Origin: Acidipropionibacterium thoenii DSM 20276
GTDB taxonomy: Bacteria; Actinomycetota; Actinomycetes; Propionibacteriales; Propionibacteriaceae
Direction: 5' to 3'
DNA length: 64,000 nucleotides
Assembly (NCBI RefSeq): GCF_000423445.1
Contig: NZ_AUHZ01000012.1
Location: 1-64,000 of the forward strand
How positions within the stretch are numbered: position 1 is the stretch's first letter; every line of letters starts with the position of its first letter. The notes beneath the pieces are model-generated. The model saw only the letters and a list, made by a program, of their open reading frames with translations. It was not told the origin of the DNA and ran no database searches. Below are positions 1 to 7,041 of the stretch, in pieces. The position numbers and the translations under genes are program-made.

Positions 1-197
1 AGGGCCAGATCACACAGGATCTTGCCCGGGTCATGGACGGTCAACGGTGTGGCCCACCGGGCCAGGGCCCTGCTCAGTTCCCGGTCCAACCCGGAGGCGC
101 GGATCGTCTCGACCAGCAGCACCCCACCGGCCTGACCCGCTGCGGCCACGGGCGCGGCATCGACATGAACACGCGGATACGACCCGGTAGCCTTCAC
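1..197 (-). CDS. IS1380-family transposase, N-terminal fragment (cut by window edge)
   Basis: The minus strand reads from a GTG at 197 into a frame that is still open at base 1, giving about 65 residues. The text includes GSYPRVHVDAAPV, then GGVLLVETIRASGLD, and ends near HDPGKILCDLAL. This is how I recognise the start of IS1380-type DDE transposases, where two-digit helices precede a catalytic core lying outside this window. A GAGGAG ribosome site lies about 9 nt upstream of the GTG. Whether the element is intact cannot be judged because most of it is outside. The terminal repeat should lie to the right, between the start codon and the channel gene end at 388. A conserved-looking stretch around 290-330 is the best guess, but I could not prove a terminus without the other end. 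Confidence 0.7.
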   Translation of the reverse strand, partial: MKATGSYPRVHVDAAPVAAAGQAGGVLLVETIRASGLDRELSRALARWATPLTVHDPGKILCDLA

Positions 198-387
198 CTT
201 GGGAGTGCTCCTCGACCTTGACGGATTCGGACTCTAGACAAGCCCTATCCTGCCAAGTCAGGAGCACTTTCGCCTACCCGGCGACCACACCTCCGGCACT
301 CACCGATGAAACGCCGAGGCTAACAGGATCAGCAGGCACAGCAAGACACGAGACTGGAGGTCACGTAGAGGTCACAGATCTGGGTGA

Positions 388-1038
388 TCAGTCGCTCGGC
401 GGCTTGCTCTCGACCCGGGCGAGGATCGTCGCTGCGACGGTGGCTGTGACGGTCCCGATGAGCCCGATCCCGACGAGCATCAGAAGGATTGCGATGAAGC
501 GTCCCTGGAAGGTGACCGGATAGCGGTCTCCGTATCCAACGGTGGTGACTGTCTCGCAGGCCCACCAGACGGCGTCGCCGAAGCTGGTGATGTTGGCGCC
601 GTGTGCATCTCGCTCGGCCTGGAGGATGGCCAGCGAGCCCAGCCCGACGGCCGCGGATGCAGCCGACGCACGGTAGACGGCTGTCTTTCCGACCAGGGAC
701 GATGTGGCCGACCTGTCGAGGATGCGGAGCAGCGCGACCAGGCGAAGTAGTCGCAGTGGCCTCAGCATGGGTAGCACGACCAGGGCGACGTCGTACCAGT
801 GATGCAGCGCGTAGCTGAGCCTGTGGTCGGCCAGCCACAGCCGGACCGTGAGGTCCACGGCGAACGCGAGCCAGATGGTCCAGGTGGCCACGGACAGCGA
901 GCTTCGCAGGTCAGGGTCCATCCGCGGGTCGAGGATCGGCCATGCATAGGCCACCAGGAAGGCCAGGGCGAGCAACGACAGGGGTACCTCGGACTTCTTC
1001 TCCCACACCTCAACCCTCACGGCATGGGAGTATCCCAC
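388..1038 (-). CDS. Voltage-gated-type potassium channel family protein
   Basis: Predicted 216-residue inner-membrane ion channel. The selectivity-filter motif TVGYGD follows a pore helix (FGDAVWWACETVT), and the last transmembrane helix (ILLMLVGIGLIGTVTATVAATIL) follows it. This is the pore module of the VIC/Kch family. Upstream are hydrophobic segments matching S1-S5, including an Arg-rich stretch (RPLRLLRLVALLRIL) resembling an S4 voltage sensor with Arg every third or fourth residue. No cytoplasmic RCK/TrkA-N domain follows, so this is a short channel. The start is uncertain: GTG at 1038 or GTG at 1020. The gene is isolated, divergent from the next small gene, and lies beside an IS1380 fragment. 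Confidence 0.82.
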   Translation of the reverse strand: MGYSHAVRVEVWEKKSEVPLSLLALAFLVAYAWPILDPRMDPDLRSSLSVATWTIWLAFAVDLTVRLWLADHRLSYALHHWYDVALVVLPMLRPLRLLRLVALLRILDRSATSSLVGKTAVYRASAASAAVGLGSLAILQAERDAHGANITSFGDAVWWACETVTTVGYGDRYPVTFQGRFIAILLMLVGIGLIGTVTATVAATILARVESKPPSD

Positions 1039-1188
1039 TGAGATCGTGACGCACCAGGATGGCCGGCCTGGGTCCGGGGACCCAGGCGATGGCGGAATGT
1101 GACCTGTTCGGGTGACATCTCACCCCAAAGTGTGCTGACGTCAGGCTGCTTTGCGGTGCACAATGGCCCTACCAGTTGGGGGGTTGGC

Positions 1189-1431
1189 ATGGAGGCCGGG
1201 GGAGAGTTGGTCGAGACACTGACGGAGGTCGGTCTCGAGGCGTGCACGGTGCAGGGTGATGGTGGCGTAGCGATGCTGCGAGTCGACGTTGACAGCGATC
1301 GATACGCGATGGTTACGGCCCGTGGTTCGCACTACTGGATGGATGTGTACGAGAACGGCAGGCGCACGTCCACCGGGTCGGCGGCGACCGCCGAGGGGCT
1401 GGTTGCCATGATCATGAGCATTACGGGCTGA
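1189..1431 (+). CDS. Small conserved-type hypothetical protein
   Basis: An 80-residue protein starting at ATG 1189 behind a G-rich stretch. A longer in-frame start at 1099 exists but is less likely because it adds a low-complexity tail. The sequence is acidic with alternating beta-like segments (VAMLRVDVDSDRYAMVTAR, then SHYWMDVYENG) and a short helix at the end (AEGLVAMIMSIT). I do not recognise a family. Codon use is typical of the neighbourhood, which supports a real gene. It stands alone between the divergent channel gene and the interrupted membrane-protein gene. Confidence 0.5.
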   Translation: MEAGGELVETLTEVGLEACTVQGDGGVAMLRVDVDSDRYAMVTARGSHYWMDVYENGRRTSTGSAATAEGLVAMIMSITG

Positions 1432-1528
1432 GTATCCGCTTCCGGGGGCAGTGTGATTCCTGTCAATTCCTTAGGTGCATGATGTGGACAAGCGCCGATG
1501 TTGGTGCTTCCCCTCGAAGAGAAGGACG

Positions 1529-1838
1529 ATGGACGTGTCCCAGCAGCCCTGGCAGCACTCCCAACAGCCATCAGCACCCAAGTCGCCAAAGCCCCGGAGG
1601 TTCGGCCCGGCGGTCTGGGTGGGTCTTGGGATACTTGTCGTATTCGCGTTCATCGGTGTTGCGTCCGGAGGCATCGGCGGGGTGCTAGCGACGGTTGGCC
1701 TCTTCGTCGGAGGGACCGCGTTGTGGCATGTCATAGCAGGCCATTCATGGGCGAGCCCACTCATCCCGGTCGGCCGGGGCAAGGCGGCCATCGGGATCCC
1801 GGTGGCGTTCGGGGTCATGATGGCAGGCGCAGTTATCT
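1529..1838 (+). pseudogene. 5' half of a membrane-protein gene interrupted by the ISL3 element
   Basis: The reading frame starts at ATG 1529 with AGAAGG 5-10 nt upstream. It encodes a Gln/Pro/Lys-rich cytoplasmic lead (about 25 residues), a long hydrophobic hairpin (AVWVGLGILVVFAFIGVAS, then GVLATVGLFVGGTALWHVI) and a third hydrophobic segment (GIPVAFGVMMAGAVI). At 1838 the insertion sequence begins. Translation now continues 10 codons into the IS and stops at 1868-1870. Removing the IS and one target duplication joins base 1838 to 3313 in frame with the right-hand fragment at 3313-3866. The restored protein would have 287 residues. The left fragment may still be expressed as a truncated membrane protein of about 113 residues. 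Confidence 0.85.
1831..1838. repeat. Target-site duplication, left copy
   Basis: AGTTATCT lies immediately left of the IS terminus and is repeated exactly at 3305-3312 immediately right of it. Eight base pairs is the duplication length expected for ISL3-family transposition. Confidence 0.95.
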
Positions 1839-1860
1839 GGCTCTTCATACCTGCGGTGGG
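1839..1860. repeat. Left terminal inverted repeat of the ISL3 element
   Basis: Reads GGCTCTTCATACCTGCGG and on to position 1860. It pairs with 3283-3304 with two mismatches (positions 9 and 13 of the repeat). The last codons and the stop of the transposase lie inside this repeat. Confidence 0.93.
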
Positions 1861-3182
1861 TCCAGGGTGAGTCCGCCGCCGACGAGGAGCATGCGTAGCC
1901 GGTAGTTCTCTCGGTTCCGGAACCCTCGGGCGATGCGGCGGTGGAGCTCGATGAGCCCGTTGATTGCCTCGGTGCCGCCGTTGCTGGCGCGGTCGGTGTC
2001 GAAGTAGGCCAGGAACGCGTCTTTCCACTGTCTCAGGGTTCGGCCGAGGCGGGCGATCTCGGGGATGGGGCAGGACGGGAAGCCGTCGACGACCTGCTCG
2101 GCGAGCTGGCGGCCCTTGCTGGGGTCGGGGTGGGCGTAGGCGGCTCGGACGCGTTGGGCGCACTGCCAGGCGACGTGGACGGCGTCGTGGCGTTCATCGG
2201 CGGCGATCGCCGCGTCGAGGCGGGCCTGTTGCTTGCCGGTGAGCCGCTCGGCGGCGCAGCGGAGCACGTTCCGGATGCCGTAGAGCGGGTCGCCGGAGCG
2301 GCCGCGATGCCCGAGGGTCTCTTGCTGGACGCGGCGGCGGACCTCATCGACCGCGTGCCCGGCCAACGCCACGACGTGGAAGGCATCCAACACGGCGGTG
2401 GCATCGGCGAGCTTGTCATCGATCGCGTTCTTGTAGCCGCGGAACGGGTCCAGGGTCGCGACCTCCACATGCGCCTTGAACGCTTTGCCGCGTTGGTCGA
2501 GCCACGTCTTGTACACGGTCCCGGAGCGGCCGGGGACCAGGTCGAGCAGCCGGGCGTGGACGCGTCCGTCCTTGTCACGGTTCAGATCGACCATGCCGGT
2601 CAGCTCCTTCGGGCCGCGCTTGCGGGGACTCACGTGGTGCCACAGGTGCTCGTCCACCCCGAGGGTGGTCACGCCGGCGAACCGGGCCTCGTCATCGGCA
2701 GCGCCGGCAAGGATCGGCCGGATGCTGGTCCACACGGTCCGCCAGGTGGTGGCCAACTGCCGGGCCAGCCCGGCGATCGAGGCATGCTCGCGACGCAGCT
2801 GCTCCACCACCCAGCGGCACGCCCTCGTGGTGAGCATCGCCCGCGGCCGGGCGACCTGGTCGTCCTGCTCGGTGAACACCCCCACCGGACACGACGGTTC
2901 GACACACTCCCACGTCCGCTTCCGCCACAACACCACCGTCGGCGCCCCGAAGCACGGGGTGTCGACGAGGCGCACCGTCCGCCGACCGTGCGAGGCCGCG
3001 ATGACCCCGCACGAGCGGCAACCCCTCGCCGTCGGCGGCGACTCGACCGTCACCTGCACCCCTCCCGGGTCGCGTTCCACGCCGACCACATGGAGGCCGG
3101 GAAGCCCGACCAGCAGGTCGCAGCGGTCACAGTAGGCGTCGCGGGCAGGGCAGCACGTCGTGCAGGCCGTAGGCTCAGACAC
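1845..3182 (-). CDS. ISL3-family transposase
   Basis: A 445-residue transposase that cuts and joins the ends of its own element. The N-terminus carries cysteine pairs (CTTCC, CDRCD, then CRSCG and CVEPSCPVG), the zinc-ribbon/helix-turn-helix region typical of ISL3 enzymes. The DDE core follows: GVDEHLWHH (first Asp), LDAFHVVALA (second Asp) and GGTEAINGLIELHRRIARGFRN (Glu). The C-terminus ends inside the left inverted repeat. Full length for the family (about 400-450 residues), with no frameshift or internal stop. Starts at ATG 3182, about 100 bp inside the right end, where its promoter must lie. Confidence 0.95.
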   Translation of the reverse strand: MSEPTACTTCCPARDAYCDRCDLLVGLPGLHVVGVERDPGGVQVTVESPPTARGCRSCGVIAASHGRRTVRLVDTPCFGAPTVVLWRKRTWECVEPSCPVGVFTEQDDQVARPRAMLTTRACRWVVEQLRREHASIAGLARQLATTWRTVWTSIRPILAGAADDEARFAGVTTLGVDEHLWHHVSPRKRGPKELTGMVDLNRDKDGRVHARLLDLVPGRSGTVYKTWLDQRGKAFKAHVEVATLDPFRGYKNAIDDKLADATAVLDAFHVVALAGHAVDEVRRRVQQETLGHRGRSGDPLYGIRNVLRCAAERLTGKQQARLDAAIAADERHDAVHVAWQCAQRVRAAYAHPDPSKGRQLAEQVVDGFPSCPIPEIARLGRTLRQWKDAFLAYFDTDRASNGGTEAINGLIELHRRIARGFRNRENYRLRMLLVGGGLTLDPPQV

Positions 3183-3282
3183 AGTCGAGGTCCTCGTGGG
3201 CAGGGAGTGTGGTAACTCCTGATCCTGAGGGCCTCGACCCCTACCTCAGCCCACCCGCCTCACCCGGCGTGTCGCACCCACC

Positions 3283-3304
3283 CCCACCGCAAGTACGAAG
3301 AGCC
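3283..3304. repeat. Right terminal inverted repeat of the ISL3 element
   Basis: The reverse complement begins GGCTCTTCGTACTTGCGG, matching the left repeat at 20 of 22 positions. The right flank AGTTATCT (3305-3312) is the second copy of the target duplication. Confidence 0.93.
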
Positions 3305-3312
3305 AGTTATCT
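3305..3312. repeat. Target-site duplication, right copy
   Basis: Exact second copy of AGTTATCT at the right edge of the ISL3 element. Host coding sequence resumes directly after it in the frame left at 1838. Confidence 0.95.
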
Positions 3313-3866
3313 CGCCCACCCAACCGACCTCGGCACTACCGGCCGCAGACTCAGTGAGCGTCACTCAGGCGCCGAGCATCAGCGCCAGCACCCCGACTCC
3401 GACACCAGCGAACAGCCCGACGCCGAGCAGCACGCCAACTCCGTCCAAGGCATCGACGCCGTCAGCAACTCTGCCCCCGAGCACTGTCGGAACGATCGCA
3501 GCCTCCACGCCCAGGCCCACGGCACCAGCGCCCGCTCTCAGAGCTGTAGCTCCCACGACCAAAGCCACGGCAAGGAACGCAACTCCCACTCGCAAGACAA
3601 CCGCCACACGAGTCGCACCGACCCACAAGGTCACGTCCAAGAGGGCCGCGGCCGTTCCAAGGGCCACGGTCAAGAAGACAACGCCCACCCATAAGGCCAC
3701 GACGAAGAAGGCTGCCCCGACGCACAAGGCCACGAAGGCCCAGTCGCAGGGGACCGTGCACGGCGGATCCTTCTGCTCGTCGCAAGGAGCCACCGGGGTG
3801 ACCTCGGCCGGGACCACCCTGACATGCAAGGTGGCCAAGGATGGCAGGCTGAGGTGGAGGAAGTGA
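3313..3866 (+). pseudogene. 3' half of the IS-interrupted membrane protein: Thr/Pro/Lys-rich linker and C-terminal Cys domain
   Basis: Continues the frame broken at 1838. It encodes a long extracytoplasmic-looking linker rich in Ser, Thr and Pro (TPTPTPANSPTPSSTPTPS), then a basic repeat region with several THK-containing units (APTHKVTSK, TPTHKATTKK, APTHKATK). It ends in a compact domain with two cysteines (FCSSQGATGVTSAGTTLTC, then KDGRLRWRK). That last pattern (Cys, GATGVTSAGT, Cys, RLRWR) recurs at the C-terminus of many actinobacterial surface proteins as I recall them; its function is unknown to me. A GTG at 3354 could restart translation but would give a protein without its membrane anchor. 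Confidence 0.82.
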
Positions 3867-4010
3867 CGTCCCTGGGTCGATCGGCACCTCTGCTTCATAG
3901 GCGGATCTGGTGGTCTCCGATGGGACCGGAGGACACCACAGGATCCGGACTGCGGGAGGTTGGTAGCTGGAGTCGTGCCCGGCCCCGCAGCCGAGTGCAA
4001 GGATGGAGCC

Positions 4011-4583
4011 ATGATCCTGGCTGACCCGCCTCGCGCCGGTGAACTCCTCATCGCGACCTCGGCTGTCACCAGTGGTCTCTTCGCCCGTGCCGTCATCTAT
4101 CTCCTGGACGCCGACGAGCAGGGCAGTCTGGGGGTCATCCTCAACACCCCGGCGCCGATGGAGCTGGCCGATGTGCTGCCCGACTGGGTGCATCTCACCG
4201 CGCCCCCGCAGACCCTCTTCCAGGGAGGCCCGGTCTCTCCCAACGGAGCGGTCTGCCTGGCCCGCCTGCACCACCCCTCCGAGGAGCCGCCGGGCTGGCG
4301 CAGGGTGGCCGGCCCGGTGGGGCTGCTGCATCTGGACACCCCGGTGGAACTGGTCGAGGGGGCCTACTCCGACCTACGGATCTTCGCCGGATACTCGGGT
4401 TGGGAGCCGGGCCAGCTCGAGGGCGAGATCGTGCGGGGCGACTGGGTTCGGGCCCGCGCCCACGAGGAGGATCTGTTCGGCTCCGACCCCCAGACCCTGT
4501 GGCCCAGGGTGCTGCGCCGCCAGAACGGCCAGACCGCCATGATGGCCACGATGCCCGGTCAGCACGCCGAGCATGCCAATTGA
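4011..4583 (+). CDS. YqgE/AlgH family protein (UPF0301)
   Basis: A 190-residue cytosolic protein of the AlgH/YqgE fold. Family signatures seen are GELLIATSAVTSGLFARAVIYLL at the start, GSLGVILNTP, FQGGPVSPNGAVCL, and LRIFAGYSGWEPGQLEGEI near the end. The biochemical role of the family is not settled; in Pseudomonas AlgH was linked to alginate control. The start ATG 4011 was chosen over an upstream in-frame codon because conservation begins at MILADPPRAGELLIA and an AAGGATGGAG stretch precedes it. It sits just upstream of mtrA on the same strand with an 89-nt gap that contains a promoter-like TAGCAT. Confidence 0.88.
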   Translation: MILADPPRAGELLIATSAVTSGLFARAVIYLLDADEQGSLGVILNTPAPMELADVLPDWVHLTAPPQTLFQGGPVSPNGAVCLARLHHPSEEPPGWRRVAGPVGLLHLDTPVELVEGAYSDLRIFAGYSGWEPGQLEGEIVRGDWVRARAHEEDLFGSDPQTLWPRVLRRQNGQTAMMATMPGQHAEHAN

Positions 4584-4609
4584 TCCCCCGACCACTGGGA
4601 CCGCGGGGC

Positions 4610-4615
4610 TAGCAT
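4610..4615 (+). promoter_or_regulatory. Putative -10 element of the mtrAB-lpqB operon
   Basis: TAGCAT fits the actinobacterial TANNNT -10 consensus. It lies about 57 nt before the mtrA start, which has its own strong ribosome site (GGAGGAGGT). A convincing -35 is not visible. Confidence 0.4.
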
Positions 4616-4672
4616 GTATGGAGATCCCGGCTGGGGGCATCGAGAGTCGGTGACAATGGAGGAGGTCGAAGA

Positions 4673-5392
4673 GTGACCCAGGCCAACGCCGAGTCGTCTG
4701 GCCAGCGGATCCTTGTGGTCGACGATGACCCTGCCCTGGCCGAAATGCTCCAGCTCGTCCTGCACAAGGAGAGATTCGTCACCGACTGGTGCTCCAGCGG
4801 ATCCAGGGCCCTCGATGTCTTCGACAGGTTCAAGCCCGACCTCATCCTGCTGGACCTGATGCTTCCCGGACGCAACGGGGTCGACGTCTGCCGTGAGGTC
4901 CGCAGGGTCTCCGGGGTGCCGATCATCATGCTCACCGCCCGTTCCGACACCCACGACGTGGTCACGGGCCTGGAGGCCGGCGCCGACGACTACGTCTCCA
5001 AGCCTTTCAAGTCCAAGGAACTGGTGGCGCGGATCCGGACCCGGCTCAGGCAGCCTCTGGAGGCCGCCGATGCCGATCTGATGTCGATCGGCGAGGTCGA
5101 GATCGATGTGCGGGCCCACCAGGTGCGTCGGGCCGGCCAGGAGATCGCCCTCACCCCCCTGGAGTTCGACCTGTTGGTCGCCCTGGCACGGCGTCCCCAC
5201 GATGTGTTCAGCCGCGACTCCCTCCTGGAGGAGGTGTGGGGCTACCGGCATGCTGCCGACACCCGCCTGGTCAACGTCCACGTCCAGCGGCTGCGTTCCA
5301 AGATCGAGCGTGACCCGGAGCACCCGAGCATCGTGGTCACGGTGCGCGGAGTCGGCTATCGGGCCGGCATCGGCGACAAGGAGGAGAGCTGA
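4673..5392 (+). CDS. mtrA: Response regulator MtrA
   Basis: A 239-residue OmpR-class response regulator. The receiver domain (residues about 12-125) shows the acidic pocket VVDDDP (D18, D19), phosphoacceptor D61 in LILLDLMLPG, and the switch lysine K110 in SKPFKSKELVARIRTRLR. The C-terminal winged helix (about 140-232) has LTPLEFDLLVALARRPHDVFSRDSLLEEVWGY and ends with VTVRGVGYR. The alignment to mycobacterial MtrA and the following mtrB-lpqB order make the name secure. MtrA regulates cell division, cell-wall metabolism and osmotic responses in actinobacteria. The start is GTG 4673 behind GGAGGAGGT. Confidence 0.96.
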   Translation: MTQANAESSGQRILVVDDDPALAEMLQLVLHKERFVTDWCSSGSRALDVFDRFKPDLILLDLMLPGRNGVDVCREVRRVSGVPIIMLTARSDTHDVVTGLEAGADDYVSKPFKSKELVARIRTRLRQPLEAADADLMSIGEVEIDVRAHQVRRAGQEIALTPLEFDLLVALARRPHDVFSRDSLLEEVWGYRHAADTRLVNVHVQRLRSKIERDPEHPSIVVTVRGVGYRAGIGDKEES

Positions 5393-7041
5393 CCAGCCGG
5401 CGCCCCGGCTCCCGGCACTCCGCTGCGCCAGGCCGCGCGGACCGGCTGCTGAGGGCTCCGAGCCGGCTGTGGTGGTCCTCCCTGGGGCTGCGGGTGGTCA
5501 CCATCGCACTGACCGCGACCCTCGTCATTCTGCTGGTCTTCGGCTACCTCCTGGTGCACCAGATCGCCGACGGAATCCTGGAGTCCAAGCGCAGCGCCTC
5601 GGTCTCGGAGGCCACCACCTCGTTGACCCGCTTGCAGCAGCAGCTGCGCAGCACGGATCTGCGCGCCGGCTCCCTCTATGAGCGGCTCAACCAACTGGCT
5701 GACGACGCCGCCAGGCAGTCGGGCCAGTACCAGGTCATCATCGAGAGCCCGGTCTCCGGTCTGGTCTCCGGCGGCATCTCGGTGGAATCTGTGCCCCCCG
5801 AACTGGCTGCGAAGGTCGCCGCAGGGGAGGGCATCTGGACCCAGCCGACGACGGTTCTCTACGCGGATCCCGATCGCCCGCACACCCCGGGGATCGCGGT
5901 CGGATCGACACTGTGGGCGCCCGGCCAGAACCGTGGCTTCCCCATCTACTTCATCTTCCCGGAGTCCGACGAGGCAGCGACCCTGGCGATGGTGCAGCGG
6001 GTCGTCATCTCGCTCGGTGGCCTGATCCTGCTGGCGATGGGGCTGGCGATCTTCCTGTCGACCCGCCAGATGTCCCGGCCGATCCGGCGGGCCAGCATCG
6101 CCGCCTCCCGGCTGGCCGGCGGGCACCTCGACGAACGGATGCCGGTGCGCGGCACCGACGACCTGGCACGGCTGGCGACCTCGATGAACGGGATGGCGGC
6201 AGAACTGCAGAGGCAGATCAACGAGCTGGAGAATCTGTCGAGTCTGCAGCAGCAGTTCGTCTCCGATGTCTCCCACGAACTGCGCACCCCCCTCACCACG
6301 GTGCGGATGGCCGCCGACCTGCTCATCGACTCCCGCGATGACTCCGATCCGGACATGGTGCGCGCCGCCGAGCTGCTCCACGACGAACTGGGACGCTTCG
6401 AGACGCTGCTGTCGGACCTGTTGGAGATCTCCCGATTCGACGCCGGGGCGGCGGTGCTGGCACTGGACCCCTGCGACGTGTCGGCCCTGGTGGCCGACGA
6501 GGCCGAGGCCGCCCGACCCCTGGCCAACAGCCTCGAGACGCCATTGGTGGTCCGAGCCGAGACGGAGGCGATCGCCGATGTGGACGCCCGCAGGATCCGG
6601 CGGATCATCCGCAACCTAATCGCCAATGCACTGGAGCACGGCGAGTCCAGGCCAGTGGAGGTCACCGTGGCCGCCAATGACGAGGCGGTCGCCGTGACGG
6701 TGCGAGACCACGGGATCGGTTTCGAGCCATCTCAGGCCGAGATGGTCTTCGTGCGGTTCTGGCGTGCCGATCCCTCACGGGTCCGAAGCGTCGGCGGCAC
6801 CGGACTGGGGCTGGCGATCTCGCTGGAGGATGCCCACCTGCACCATGGTTGGCTGGAGGCCTGGGGACGGCCAGGACGCGGTGCCCAGTTCCGGCTCACC
6901 CTGCCGCGCCGGGCGGATCAGCCGCTCAGCCATTCCCCACTTCCCGGCTCGCCCGATGAGTCCGGCGTCGAGGTCACCACCTCCACCGGGGCCCGCAGGC
7001 TGCCGATCGTCGCCGCTGCGACCAGCCGGGAGAGCAGATGA
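5389..7041 (+). CDS. mtrB: Sensor histidine kinase MtrB (apparent CTG start)
   Basis: Membrane sensor kinase partner of MtrA. It has an Arg-rich cytoplasmic lead, TM1 (LRVVTIALTATLVILLVFGYLLV), a large extracytoplasmic domain, TM2 (VVISLGGLILLAMGLAIFL), HAMP (RQMSRPIRRASIAASRLAGG) and a HisKA domain with DVSHELRTPLTTVRMAADLL. The catalytic His is codon 6274-6276, residue 296 from CTG. A HATPase follows with NLIANALEHGE, DHGIGF and GGTGLGLAI. No ATG, GTG or TTG occurs in frame before GTG 5494, which lies inside TM1. CTG 5389 overlaps the mtrA stop as CTGA and has AAGGAGGA just upstream, so I take it as the start (550 residues, near the usual family length). Confidence 0.93.
   Translation: MTSRRPGSRHSAAPGRADRLLRAPSRLWWSSLGLRVVTIALTATLVILLVFGYLLVHQIADGILESKRSASVSEATTSLTRLQQQLRSTDLRAGSLYERLNQLADDAARQSGQYQVIIESPVSGLVSGGISVESVPPELAAKVAAGEGIWTQPTTVLYADPDRPHTPGIAVGSTLWAPGQNRGFPIYFIFPESDEAATLAMVQRVVISLGGLILLAMGLAIFLSTRQMSRPIRRASIAASRLAGGHLDERMPVRGTDDLARLATSMNGMAAELQRQINELENLSSLQQQFVSDVSHELRTPLTTVRMAADLLIDSRDDSDPDMVRAAELLHDELGRFETLLSDLLEISRFDAGAAVLALDPCDVSALVADEAEAARPLANSLETPLVVRAETEAIADVDARRIRRIIRNLIANALEHGESRPVEVTVAANDEAVAVTVRDHGIGFEPSQAEMVFVRFWRADPSRVRSVGGTGLGLAISLEDAHLHHGWLEAWGRPGRGAQFRLTLPRRADQPLSHSPLPGSPDESGVEVTTSTGARRLPIVAAATSRESR

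Larger units (their letters stand above)
1839..3304 (-). mobile_element. Complete ISL3-family insertion sequence, 1466 bp
   Basis: The element is bounded by inverted repeats at 1839-1860 and 3283-3304. Both begin GGCTCTTC when read inward and match at 20 of 22 positions. It is flanked by exact 8-bp direct repeats (AGTTATCT). It carries one transposase gene on the minus strand. The exact target duplication, the full-length transposase and the restorable host frame indicate a recent, probably still competent insertion. ISL3 elements with 8-bp duplications are an established family; assignment here rests on transposase motifs and ends together. Confidence 0.95.

Noticed and set aside
3209-3694. 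161-residue plus-strand frame across the IS right end
   Set aside because: Different frame from the restored host gene, and it begins inside the IS. Ser/Gln/His-rich shadow.
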